DNA of 32,462 nucleotides from Erythrobacteraceae bacterium (GTDB lineage Bacteria; Pseudomonadota; Alphaproteobacteria; Sphingomonadales; Sphingomonadaceae): contig JAIYAM010000044.1 in the NCBI GenBank assembly GCA_027489065.1, forward strand, positions 1 to 32,462, read 5' to 3'. The translations under genes were made by a program, and so were the position numbers. Positions 25,485-32,319 of the stretch are shown here, piece by piece. Positions within the stretch are counted from its first letter, which is position 1; each line of letters starts with the position of its first letter. The notes beneath the pieces were generated by a model. The model saw nothing but the letters and a program-made list of their open reading frames with translations, did no database searches and had not been told where the DNA came from.

Positions 25485-26377
25485 CCCGCCAGAAACGCCT
25501 CCATCGCCGCGTTCACCGCTTGCGGCGCTTCCCACGGCACGAAATGCCCGCAATCGGGCACGCGCACGATGGTGAGCGGGTCGATGATATCCTCCAGCCC
25601 CTCGAGGTTCTCAGGGGGCAGGGCCAGATCGTCGAGCGCCCAGATCACCAGCGTCGGGATGGTGAGCTTCGGCAGGGCAGGGGGCGTCCAGCCTTCGGGA
25701 ATCGCGAAAGGCGCGTCCATCGGCGGCACGTCGATGGGACTCGCGCGGTAGTAGTTGAGCATCCCGAAGGCCGCATCGCGGTTCTGCCAGTCGAGCAGCA
25801 GCGCGTCGCGCTCCTCGGGCTCCATCGCGGTCGGGCGGTCCCACTTCACTTCCTTGAGCAGCAGGCCGGTGAGGCCGTGCTCCTTGACCAGCGCGTCGTT
25901 CGCGGGGTCGCGGAAGCCGCGGATATACTGGCTCGCCTCGCGCTGGACGGGGTGGGTGTAGAGCAGCTTCTGGAAGGTCACCGGATGCGGCGCATTGGCG
26001 ATGATCGCGCGGGTCACGCGGGCGTGCTGACCGCCCAGCGCCACGCCCCAGGCAAGCGCGCCGCCCCAGTCGTGGCCGACGATGGTGAAGTGCGCGATTC
26101 CCAGCGTGTCGGCGAGCAGGAAGACGTCGCCGATCAGCTTGTCGGGCGTATAGGCCTCCACCGCCTGCGGTTTCGACGATCCGCGATAGCCGCGCTGGTC
26201 GGGCGCGATGCAGCGGAAGCGATCGGAGAAATGCGCGATCTGGTGGCGCCAGGTGCGGTGGCTTTCAGGGAAGCCGTGAAGGAAGATCAGCACCGGCGCG
26301 TCGGTCGGCCCTTCGTCGACGATGTCGAGGTGGATGCCGTTGGGCAGGTGCACCCGCTTTTGTTCGAAGCGCATCAT
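25481..26377 (-). CDS. Alpha/beta hydrolase, epoxide hydrolase-like
   Basis: A 298-residue alpha/beta hydrolase. The oxyanion region is [14 protein letters not shown] (about 30-43) and the RGY element reads [10 protein letters not shown]. The nucleophile elbow is VGHDWGG near residue 103, with Asp as nucleophile, which points to epoxide hydrolases or haloalkane/haloacetate dehalogenases rather than esterases. The charge-relay acid probably lies in [12 protein letters not shown], and the catalytic His is in [10 protein letters not shown] near the C-terminus. Length is normal. Two ATGs in tandem (26377 and 26374) begin the gene and the first overlaps the SDR stop. It is the second gene after the SDR and convergent with the DUF2332 gene. 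Confidence 0.9.
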   Translation of the reverse strand: MMRFEQKRVHLPNGIHLDIVDEGPTDAPVLIFLHGFPESHRTWRHQIAHFSDRFRCIAPDQRGYRGSSKPQAVEAYTPDKLIGDVFLLADTLGIAHFTIVGHDWGGALAWGVALGGQHARVTRAIIANAPHPVTFQKLLYTHPVQREASQYIRGFRDPANDALVKEHGLTGLLLKEVKWDRPTAMEPEERDALLLDWQNRDAAFGMLNYYRASPIDVPPMDAPFAIPEGWTPPALPKLTIPTLVIWALDDLALPPENLEGLEDIIDPLTIVRVPDCGHFVPWEAPQAVNAAMEAFLAG

Positions 26378-27183
26378 TCGTGCTCCAGCTTGTCCATGTA
26401 GCCATTGGCGACCATCGCCGCGACCGAATCGAACAGCGAATCCGGTGTGCGGCGCAGTTCGCCCATGCCCGCCTCCATGCCTTGCGCGACGATGATCTCG
26501 CGCGTGCCGGCGGCGATGGCATCGAGCATGGTGCGCGCGGCCTCGTCGGCCGGAATGCCGTTGTCGATTGCCTTGTCCGAACGGTTCCGCGCGACGCCCG
26601 CGCCGGTCAGCGCGTTGCGCGAGACATTCGTCGCGACCGAGCCGGGGTAGATGGTGTGGACGCTGACCCCGCTCTGCGAAAGCTCCGCCCTGAGCGCATC
26701 GGCATAGCCCGCGAGGCCGAACTTCGCGGCGCAATAGGCGGTGCGCAGGGGCACGCCGACCTTGCCGGCGATCGACGAGATGAACCCGAGCGCGCCCGAG
26801 CCACGCCCTGCCATGTGCCCGATCAGCCCTTGCGTGAAGGCAATCTGGGCGAGGAGATCGACACCGATGATGTCGCGGTAGACCTGCATGTCGGTATTGA
26901 GCGCGCGGCTGCGCTGCGAGATCCCGGCATTGGCAAAGGCGATGTCGACCCCGCCCTTCCACGCAATCGCCTTGGCGGTCGCCTCGGCCAGCGCGGCATC
27001 GTCGCGCACATCGAAGGCGAGGATGAGAGTTTCCCCGCAATCCGCCGCCACTTCGGCAAGCCGCGCCTCATCACGGCCCGACAGCACCACATGGGCCCCG
27101 CGTGCCGCCAATTCGCGCGCCAGCGCCGCGCCGATGCCCGAGGATGCGCCGGTGATCCACGCCACCTTGCCCGTAAAGTCCAT
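26374..27183 (-). CDS. Short-chain dehydrogenase/reductase
   Basis: A 269-residue classical SDR. The cofactor motif TGASSGIGAALAREL is at residues 10-24, followed by FANAGIS around 84-90. The catalytic Ser lies in FISSIAGKVG and the Tyr/Lys pair in AYCAAKFGLAGY near 155-166. An Arg in the SGRDEARLAE segment after beta-2 suggests NADP(H) preference, which is a mild inference. Members reduce or oxidise carbonyls in lipids and small molecules; no substrate can be named. It begins the SDR-hydrolase pair, linked by an ATGA overlap at 26374-26377. The pair could act in sequence on a lipid or xenobiotic. Confidence 0.92.
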   Translation of the reverse strand: MDFTGKVAWITGASSGIGAALARELAARGAHVVLSGRDEARLAEVAADCGETLILAFDVRDDAALAEATAKAIAWKGGVDIAFANAGISQRSRALNTDMQVYRDIIGVDLLAQIAFTQGLIGHMAGRGSGALGFISSIAGKVGVPLRTAYCAAKFGLAGYADALRAELSQSGVSVHTIYPGSVATNVSRNALTGAGVARNRSDKAIDNGIPADEAARTMLDAIAAGTREIIVAQGMEAGMGELRRTPDSLFDSVAAMVANGYMDKLEHE

Positions 27184-27235
27184 GTCACTCTCTCCCGTTT
27201 TTCCGAGAGGTAGCGAGGTGCCTGCGCAAGGGCAA

Positions 27236-27706
27236 TCAGGTAGGGCTTTGGGAGGTTGCGGTTTGCGACCTGATGATCGAGGCGAGTTCCACCGGGAACA
27301 CCGCCTCGGGCCAATTCTCCAACTCTTCGAGGGTGAACCAGCGGTGCTGGGTCATCAGCTGCTGCTCGAGGACCGTGTGGCGACTGGTGTCGACCTGCAC
27401 TTCGCCAACGCGGACGAGGAAGAAGCGCTCGTAGGCCTGCACTAGCTCGCCTTCGACCGTGACGAACTCGGGCATCATCCGCGCGACTTCGGGGCCAAGA
27501 TCGGCAACGACGATCCCGGTCTCCTCGAAGAGCTCGCGCCGCGCGGCCTTCCGGAAACTCTCGCCCGGATCGCACTCGCCGCCGGCCGTCACCCAGAAGG
27601 GATCGCGCCCCGGCACATCGTAGCGGAACATCAGCGCGCGCCCCTCGGCGTCGAGCACGATCAGCCGCGCCGCCCGGCGCAGGCGCAGGTTGGGGTTGAG
27701 CGCCAC
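27236..27706 (-). CDS. Nudix hydrolase
   Basis: A 156-residue Nudix protein, which hydrolyses a nucleoside diphosphate linked to another group. The full Nudix box is present at about residues 42-64 (GECDPGESFRKAARRELFEETGI, matching G-x5-E-x7-REU-x-EE-x-GU). The C-terminal region HRWFTLEELENWPEAVFPVELASII resembles many Nudix enzymes that act on NADH, ADP-ribose or m-type dinucleotides, but the substrate is not assignable. There is no ATG: I take GTG at 27706, with TTG at 27712 an alternative overlapping the BolA stop. A G-rich stretch inside the end of bolA may serve as ribosome binding site. It follows bolA directly and is probably co-translated. Confidence 0.9.
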   Translation of the reverse strand: MALNPNLRLRRAARLIVLDAEGRALMFRYDVPGRDPFWVTAGGECDPGESFRKAARRELFEETGIVVADLGPEVARMMPEFVTVEGELVQAYERFFLVRVGEVQVDTSRHTVLEQQLMTQHRWFTLEELENWPEAVFPVELASIIRSQTATSQSPT

Positions 27707-27708
27707 CC

Positions 27709-27981
27709 TCAAGCCCCCGGCACGCTCGCCTTGATCGCCACCGCGTGGACCCGCTGGCCGACGATGTCGCCGAGCGCCGCGATCACCGCACGCTGGCGGG
27801 CGAGGCGGTTCATGCTGGCGAAGGCGGGCGCTTCGATCTCGATGGTGAAGTGCGACTCGCCCGAGCCGTCGTCGCCCATGTGACCGGAGTGCTTGGCGCT
27901 GTCGTTGATGATCGCGAGGGCCGTGGGCGCGAAGGCCTCTGTCAGCAGGCGGTGCATTTCTGCGGCGACGGTTCCGCTCAT
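27709..27981 (-). CDS. bolA: BolA family protein
   Basis: A 90-residue BolA-fold protein. BolA proteins bind monothiol glutaredoxins through a [2Fe-2S] cluster and influence iron handling, and some bind DNA. Seen here: HRLLTEAFAPTALAIINDSAKHSGH (residues 10-34), GESHFTIEIEAPAF and the C-terminal VHAVAIKAS, with the invariant His of the family. The ATG follows AAGGAAAG with good spacing. It is divergent from the J-domain gene (79 bases between starts) and leads into the Nudix gene. In many alphaproteobacteria bolA and a J-domain gene sit next to cobS; here cobS is 3.7 kb further on. Confidence 0.92.
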   Translation of the reverse strand: MSGTVAAEMHRLLTEAFAPTALAIINDSAKHSGHMGDDGSGESHFTIEIEAPAFASMNRLARQRAVIAALGDIVGQRVHAVAIKASVPGA

Positions 27982-28060
27982 CGGGACTTTCCTTCTTTGC
28001 ATGGTTTTCGGGCCAGATCGGGCTTGGAACTCGCCGCTCCAATCGCCATTCTGGCAGCTT

Positions 28061-28657
28061 ATGCCTTCACCACGATTCCACGGCCGCGTCGAGAGCGGCG
28101 GGCGGCGCTGCGAGGCGCCCGGTTGCCGCGAGGCAGGCGAATTCCGCGCGCCCGGACGCCGCGCCCACGGCTTCGACGGGCCGGGCGAGTGGCGCTGGTT
28201 CTGCCTGCCGCACGTGCGCGAATTCAACGCTGGCTATGACTGGTTCGAGGGGTTGAGCGCCGAGGAGATTGTCGCCGCGCAGTCGCCGATCGCCGGGTGG
28301 CAGACCGAAAGCCGGGTGTTCCGGCCGACCGCAGGCATCCACGACACCCCGCGCTGGGCCGACTATGCCGATCCCCTCGACGCGATTTCCGCGCGGGCGC
28401 GAGGCCTGCGCGAGCGCGCAGAGGGGCGGGCGCGTGCGGCAGCCTACGAGGTGCGCTTCTCGCCCGACGAGAACCGTGCGCTCGAGGTCATGGGGCTGGG
28501 CACCGATACCGACCGCACCCGGCTGCGGCGGCGCTATTCGGAACTGGTGCGCCGCTACCACCCCGACCGCAACGGCGGGGATCGTCGCCACGAGGCGAAG
28601 CTCACCGAGGTAGTCGACGCCTACCAGCTGCTGAAGAAGAGCGCTGCGCTGGCGTGA
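28061..28657 (+). CDS. J-domain (DnaJ-like) protein with N-terminal zinc-type cysteines
   Basis: A 198-residue protein. The C-terminal third (about 140-198) is a J-domain: ALEVMGLGTDTDRTRLRRRYSELVRRYHPDRNGGD, with the HPD motif that stimulates Hsp70 ATPase. The N-terminal half has a CEAPGC pair and a CLPH pair (about residues 14-19 and 46-49), a plausible zinc site. The region between is rich in aromatic and charged residues (FEGLSAEEIVAAQSP). No G/F region or substrate-binding domain is present, so it is a specialised type III J-protein. The start is the ATG at 28061; an extended reading further upstream overlaps the bolA promoter and is not family-like. Its stop abuts the convergent VOC stop. 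Confidence 0.9.
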   Translation: MPSPRFHGRVESGGRRCEAPGCREAGEFRAPGRRAHGFDGPGEWRWFCLPHVREFNAGYDWFEGLSAEEIVAAQSPIAGWQTESRVFRPTAGIHDTPRWADYADPLDAISARARGLRERAEGRARAAAYEVRFSPDENRALEVMGLGTDTDRTRLRRRYSELVRRYHPDRNGGDRRHEAKLTEVVDAYQLLKKSAALA

Positions 28658-29158
28658 TCAGCCGGCCACCGCCGCCTCGATCGCGGCGTGATCGATCTTC
28701 GCCATGGTCATCATCGCACCGAAGGCGCGTCTGGCGACCTCGCCGCCTTGCGCAAGTGCCTCGGTGAGCACGCGCGGCGTGATCTGCCAGTTGACGCCCC
28801 ACTTGTCCTTGCACCACCCGCACTCGCTTGCCGCCCCGCCATTGCCGAGGATCGCGTTCCAGTAGCGGTCGGTCTCTTCCTGCGTGTCGGTCGCGATCTG
28901 GAACGAGAAGGCTTCGGTGTGCGGGAAGATCGGCCCGCCGTTCAGCCCGATGCATGGAATGCCGCAGACGGTGAAGTTCACCACCAGCACATCGCCCGCC
29001 TTGTTGCCCGGATTGTCGAGCGGCGAGCGGTGCACTGCGCCGACATGGCTGTCGGGAAAGACGCTGGCGTAGAAGTGCGCGGCGGCTTCGGCGTCCTTGT
29101 CGTACCAGACGCAGACGGTGGCTTTGGCGGTCATCGGGGCGGTCATCGGGGCGGTCAT
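28658..29158 (-). CDS. VOC family protein, PhnB / 3-dmu-9_3-mt type
   Basis: A 166-residue protein of the vicinal-oxygen-chelate superfamily, PhnB-like branch. Typical stretches: TVCVWYDKDAEAAAHFYASVF, the central FTVCGIPCIGLNGGPIFPHTEAFSFQI and the C-terminal CGWCKDKWGVNWQITPRVL. The enzymatic reaction is not known for most of this branch, despite the old methyltransferase name. The N-terminus is odd: three in-frame ATGs arise from a 12-base direct repeat (29158, 29146 and 29134), encoding MTAP-MTAP-MTAK. The first ATG overlaps the GST stop by 4 bases (29155-29158), so it is probably the fourth gene of the leftward VOC-DUF1428-GST-VOC transcript. Confidence 0.88.
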   Translation of the reverse strand: MTAPMTAPMTAKATVCVWYDKDAEAAAHFYASVFPDSHVGAVHRSPLDNPGNKAGDVLVVNFTVCGIPCIGLNGGPIFPHTEAFSFQIATDTQEETDRYWNAILGNGGAASECGWCKDKWGVNWQITPRVLTEALAQGGEVARRAFGAMMTMAKIDHAAIEAAVAG

Positions 29159-29781
29159 GATGCGGCGGCCTTGATGATCTTCGCATCGATGGCGTTCGCC
29201 TCGGCATAGGCCGGGCGCTGGGTGATCCGCTCGACATAGGCTCGGAAACTCGGGCGATCGGGGATCGAGCCGAAGCGCAGGCCCCAGACGAACTGGCTGC
29301 CAACGTAGGTGTCGGCCATCGTGAAGCGCGGGCCCGCGACGAAGTCGTTCTGCGACAGCCACAAGTCCAGCGCGTCGATGGTCAGGTCGAAGCTGCCGAA
29401 GCCTGCCTGCCCCTGCTTGCCCTCCGGCACCTCCCACTCGAAGGAGCGCGCGATGAGCGATTGCTCCAGCGGGCCGGCGGCGAAGAACAGCCAGCGGAAA
29501 TAGGCGGCCTTCTCGTGCGCGTCGGGCAGCAGGCCTTTGTCCGGGTGGGTCTCGGCGAGGTAGTGGTTGATCGCCGCGCATTCGGTGACGACGTGATCGT
29601 GGCCCTGATGGTGGTGCACCAGCGCGGGCACCTTGTTCATCGGGTTGATGGCCTTGAAGCTCTCGGGCCGGGTCGCCCAGTCCATCATCACGTGCTCGTA
29701 ATCCGCGCCTGCCTCGTGCAGCGCCCAGCGCGCAATCTGACCGCGGCTCATGGCGACGGTGTAGAAAGTGAATTCGGCCAT
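29155..29781 (-). CDS. Glutathione S-transferase family protein
   Basis: A 208-residue soluble GST. The thioredoxin-like N-terminal domain (about 1-80) contains AMSRGQIARWALHEAGADYE, KVPALVH (cis-Pro) and TECAAINHYLAETHPD, which binds glutathione. The helical C-terminal domain holds WLSQNDFVAGPRFTMADTYVGSQFVWGL, with the conserved N-capping Asp. Subclass and substrate are unclear. The start at 29781 gives the usual beta-1 strand (FTFYTVA). It begins one base after the DUF1428 stop codon, so the genes are virtually contiguous. With its neighbours it suggests handling of electrophiles or small carbonyl compounds. Confidence 0.92.
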   Translation of the reverse strand: MAEFTFYTVAMSRGQIARWALHEAGADYEHVMMDWATRPESFKAINPMNKVPALVHHHQGHDHVVTECAAINHYLAETHPDKGLLPDAHEKAAYFRWLFFAAGPLEQSLIARSFEWEVPEGKQGQAGFGSFDLTIDALDLWLSQNDFVAGPRFTMADTYVGSQFVWGLRFGSIPDRPSFRAYVERITQRPAYAEANAIDAKIIKAAAS

Positions 29782-29782
29782 C

Positions 29783-30151
29783 TTACTTCTCCAACGTGAC
29801 GACGGGCGCAAAGCCGCCGAAGATCATGCGTTTGCCGTCGAACGGCATCGGGTTCCTGGCCTGATCCATACGCGGGTCGGCAAAATCGGGCGCCATCATC
29901 TTCGCCATCCCGGCATCGCGGGTTGCCTTGTCGGGCCATTCGATCCAGCTGAACACCACGTCCTCGTCGTCGGTGGCCTTCACCGCCGCGCGGAAATCGG
30001 TGTGCTGGCCCGCCGGCACATCGTCACCCCAGCATTCGATCACACGCGTTGCGCCGAATTCGATGAAGATCGGATCGGCCTGCGCCGCATGGTCGATGAA
30101 CTTCTGGCGATTGGCTTTGGGCACGGCAATCACGAAACCGTCGATATACAT
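29783..30151 (-). CDS. DUF1428 family protein
   Basis: A 122-residue protein of the DUF1428 family, dimeric ferredoxin-like barrels with no proven function. Characteristic parts are MYIDGFVIAVPKANRQKFIDHA at the N-terminus, FRAAVKATDDEDVVFSWIEWPDKATRDAGMAKMM in the middle and DGKRMIFGGFAPV at the end. Some relatives are annotated as RNA signal recognition or antibiotic-related proteins without good support. It is the second gene of the leftward VOC-DUF1428-GST-VOC set, 32 bases after the VOC gene, with the GST following after one base. Confidence 0.9.
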   Translation of the reverse strand: MYIDGFVIAVPKANRQKFIDHAAQADPIFIEFGATRVIECWGDDVPAGQHTDFRAAVKATDDEDVVFSWIEWPDKATRDAGMAKMMAPDFADPRMDQARNPMPFDGKRMIFGGFAPVVTLEK

Positions 30152-30183
30152 GGGGGCTCTCCCATTGAGTTTGGTGCTGGCGG

Positions 30184-30609
30184 CTACGCGGCGGGCTCGA
30201 GGCTTGCTTGGGCAGCTGCCATGTCCATCCACATGGTCTCCCAGATGTGGCCGTCGGGATCCTCGAAGCTGCGACCATACATGAAGCCCATGTCCTGCAC
30301 GGGCGTGGGATCGATCAGGCCTCCGGCGTTGCCCGCAGCCTCGACCGCTTCGTCGATCGCGTCCTTGCTTTCGAAACTGAGGCACAACAGGACCTGCGCG
30401 GTTGTTGCGGCATCCGGGATCGTCTTGCTGGTGAATGTTTTCCAGAACTCATGGCTCAGCAACATGACGTGGATCGTCTCGGACCACACCATCGATATCG
30501 CCTTGTCGTTCGAGAACTGCGGGTTCTTGGTGAACCCCACGGCCGCGTAGAAGGCCTCGGACCGATCGAGATCGGTCACGGGCAGGTTCACGAATATCAT
30601 CCTTGTCAT
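30184..30609 (-). CDS. VOC family (glyoxalase-like) protein
   Basis: A 141-residue VOC-fold protein: RMIFVNLPVTDLDRSEAFYAAVGF at the start and SFEDPDGHIWETMWMDM at the end, the two parts expected to form the metal or substrate site (EDPDGHIWE is a strong family marker). This subgroup is often annotated as a glyoxalase/bleomycin-resistance/extradiol-type protein or lactoylglutathione lyase-like; its real substrate is unknown. It is the first gene of the leftward set and starts 68 bases from the divergent HxlR-type regulator, whose candidate operators sit between them. The ATG follows AGGGAGAG with a good spacing. Confidence 0.9.
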   Translation of the reverse strand: MTRMIFVNLPVTDLDRSEAFYAAVGFTKNPQFSNDKAISMVWSETIHVMLLSHEFWKTFTSKTIPDAATTAQVLLCLSFESKDAIDEAVEAAGNAGGLIDPTPVQDMGFMYGRSFEDPDGHIWETMWMDMAAAQASLEPAA

Positions 30610-30626
30610 CGCAGTCTCTCCCTCGA

Positions 30627-30639
30627 TCCCGACTCGGGA
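30627..30639. promoter_or_regulatory. Perfect inverted repeat in the VOC / HxlR divergent region
   Basis: TCCCGA-C-TCGGGA is an exact 6-bp inverted repeat around one base. It lies 17 bases upstream of the VOC ATG and just before the putative -35 of the regulator gene. This is a good place for a repressor or activator site. The factor is unknown; the neighbouring HxlR-type protein is the obvious candidate. Confidence 0.5.
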
Positions 30640-30640
30640 C

Positions 30641-30676
30641 TTGTCTTGTGTGAGCCTCGGAGTTACATATAGCAAC
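30641..30676 (+). promoter_or_regulatory. Putative promoter with overlapping operator for the HxlR-type gene
   Basis: TTGTCT (30641-30646), a 17-base spacer and TACATA (30664-30669) fit a sigma-70 type promoter. The -10 is embedded in GTTAC-ATATA-GCAAC (30662-30676), an imperfect inverted repeat that ends right before the ATG. Transcription would begin about two bases before the start codon, so the mRNA may be leaderless. Binding there by the regulator itself would give autoregulation. Confidence 0.45.
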
Positions 30677-30677
30677 C

Positions 30678-31367
30678 ATGAAGTCACAAAAGGAAACCTC
30701 AACGAGACAGGGCGTGCATGGCCGCTGGTACGACGACGCCTGCGGCACCGCTTTCGCGCTGGAGCTGGTGGGCGAACGCTGGTCGCTGCTCGTCATGCGC
30801 GAGCTGATGCTCGGCCCGCGCCGGTTTTCCGACCTGCGCGCCAGTCTTCCCGGCATAAGCGCCAAGGTGCTGGTGGAGCGGCTTGCCGGACTGGAAGCGA
30901 ACGGCGTGCTCGTGCGCCGCCAACTCCCCCCGCCAGCCGCGGTGCAGGTCTATGAGCTCACCGACTGGGGATACCGGGCCGAGCCGATCATGCAGGAACT
31001 CGGCCGCTGGGCGGCATCTTCGCCGCTGCACGATCCCGCTTTGCCGATGTCGGCGGTATCGATGATGCTGTCGCTGCGCACGATGTTCGATCCGGCGAAG
31101 GCGCGTGGCAAGCAGGCCGAGATCGGCTTCGCCATCAAAGGCGACACCTATCTGGCGCGGCTCGCCGATGGCGCTCTGCCGATCGCGCGGCAACCGATTA
31201 CCTCGGCACCTGTCCGCTTCACGGTCGACGATGCGGCGACGCTGGTTGCGCTGTTCTACGGCAAGGTCGATCCGGCGGCGCTGGAGGAGGCAGGTGCGCT
31301 GCGCATCGAGGGTGACCGCGCAGAAGGTCTCGCCTTCGTCGCCCTGTTCGAACTGCCGCGCAGCTAG
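30678..31367 (+). CDS. HxlR-type winged-helix regulator with C-terminal SCP2-like extension
   Basis: A 229-residue transcriptional regulator. The first 110 residues are an HxlR winged helix: LELVGERWSLLVMRELMLGPRRFSDLRASLPGISAKVLVERLAGLEANGVLVRR, then the wing and the dimer helix YELTDWGYRAEPIMQELGRWA. Beyond the usual HxlR length (about 110-130) there is a further domain to the end, which looks like the SCP2-type lipid-binding fold seen in some HxlR proteins (FAIKGDTYLARLADG and ALRIEGDRAEGLAFVALFEL). This part may sense a hydrophobic ligand. Divergent orientation and the close operators suggest it controls the VOC-DUF1428-GST-VOC set. The stop TAG shares CTAG with the convergent MpaB gene. 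Confidence 0.88.
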   Translation: MKSQKETSTRQGVHGRWYDDACGTAFALELVGERWSLLVMRELMLGPRRFSDLRASLPGISAKVLVERLAGLEANGVLVRRQLPPPAAVQVYELTDWGYRAEPIMQELGRWAASSPLHDPALPMSAVSMMLSLRTMFDPAKARGKQAEIGFAIKGDTYLARLADGALPIARQPITSAPVRFTVDDAATLVALFYGKVDPAALEEAGALRIEGDRAEGLAFVALFELPRS

Positions 31368-32203
31368 GTCTGGCGGAACGCCCAGCGCAAGGTGCGGCCC
31401 ATGCCCCAGGTCGCGGCGCGGGCGGGCAGGGCGGTGAGCATCGGGCGCTGGAGGCCCAGCATGGTGCGCGCCCAATCGGGCAGCATCGCCACGGCATCGG
31501 CGGTGATCATCGTCTGGACGGAACGCGGCGCGCCTTCGGGGCGCTGGCTGAGGACGAGCTGCGCGACTTCGCGCGCCTCGGACGAGGTCGCAAGATCGTG
31601 GCGCAGGGTGCGGAAGATCTTATCGGCCTCGGCGCGGGTCTCGGGCACCGGATCGGCACCCAGCGCGCGGGCGATCACCGCCAACTGGCGGTAGTATTCG
31701 TCCTGCTCGGCCACCGGCATCGAGGGGCGCACGTGGCGGATGTAGCCGGCAAGAAAACTCTGCGCTTCGGTCACGTGAACCCAGGCGAGGGTGCGCGGAT
31801 TGGTCGCCTCGTAGCGCGTGCCATCGGGCAGGGAGCCACCGACCTTCGCGTGGATGCGATTGACGCGGTCGATCGCCTTCATCGCCTCGTCGCGGTGGCC
31901 GAAGGTCGTCACCGCGATGAACTTGGCGGTGCGCTGCAGCCGCCCGTGCATGTCGGCGCGGAAGTTCGAATGGTCGAGCACGCCTTGCAGCGCATGGGGG
32001 TGGAGCATCTGGAGCAGCAGCGCGCGCACCCCGCCGGTCATCATCCCCACCAGATCGGCATGGACCAGGCGGATCGGCGTATCGCGCGCGAACAGCGCCT
32101 CGTCCGACGGCGGCGTGGGGGTCTGGCCCTTGCTCGCATCGTGGAATACGCCGCGCACCTGTGAAACCAGTTTGAGACGCAGCGATTCGACGGGATCAGC
32201 CAT
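31364..32203 (-). CDS. Oxygenase MpaB family (DUF2236) protein
   Basis: A 279-residue protein of the DUF2236/MpaB group, which includes the fungal oxygenase MpaB and the heme protein Lcp that cleaves rubber. Visible family parts: HADLVGMMTGGVRALLLQMLHPHALQGVLDHSNFRADMHGRLQRTAKFI (about 48-96), then IDRVNRIHAKVGGSLPDG with the conserved R-x-x-x-x-H type segment, TLAWVHVTEAQSFLAGY, and a C-terminal helical part. Heme binding and oxidative cleavage are inferred from relatives. There is no signal peptide. The ATG at 32203 is plain, and no gene follows it on the minus strand before the HxlR stop, with which it overlaps. Confidence 0.85.
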   Translation of the reverse strand: MADPVESLRLKLVSQVRGVFHDASKGQTPTPPSDEALFARDTPIRLVHADLVGMMTGGVRALLLQMLHPHALQGVLDHSNFRADMHGRLQRTAKFIAVTTFGHRDEAMKAIDRVNRIHAKVGGSLPDGTRYEATNPRTLAWVHVTEAQSFLAGYIRHVRPSMPVAEQDEYYRQLAVIARALGADPVPETRAEADKIFRTLRHDLATSSEAREVAQLVLSQRPEGAPRSVQTMITADAVAMLPDWARTMLGLQRPMLTALPARAATWGMGRTLRWAFRQT

Positions 32204-32319
32204 GCCTGCCGATATAGGGACGATCCGGCGATGTGCGAAACTTACTCGCCAAAATGCGAGGCGGGCGGGTCAAACCACTGCTTGCAGCCTGCGCCCATGC
32301 GTTATACCGAACCTGCGCA

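Noticed and set aside
27893..28060. An N-terminal extension of the J-domain protein
   Set aside because: It overlaps the bolA start and its promoter region and does not look like the family; ATG at 28061 is preferred.
31764..31779. A second parS-like word around TCACGTGAAC
   Set aside because: Only about 11 of 16 positions match and it is inside the conserved coding sequence of the MpaB-family gene.
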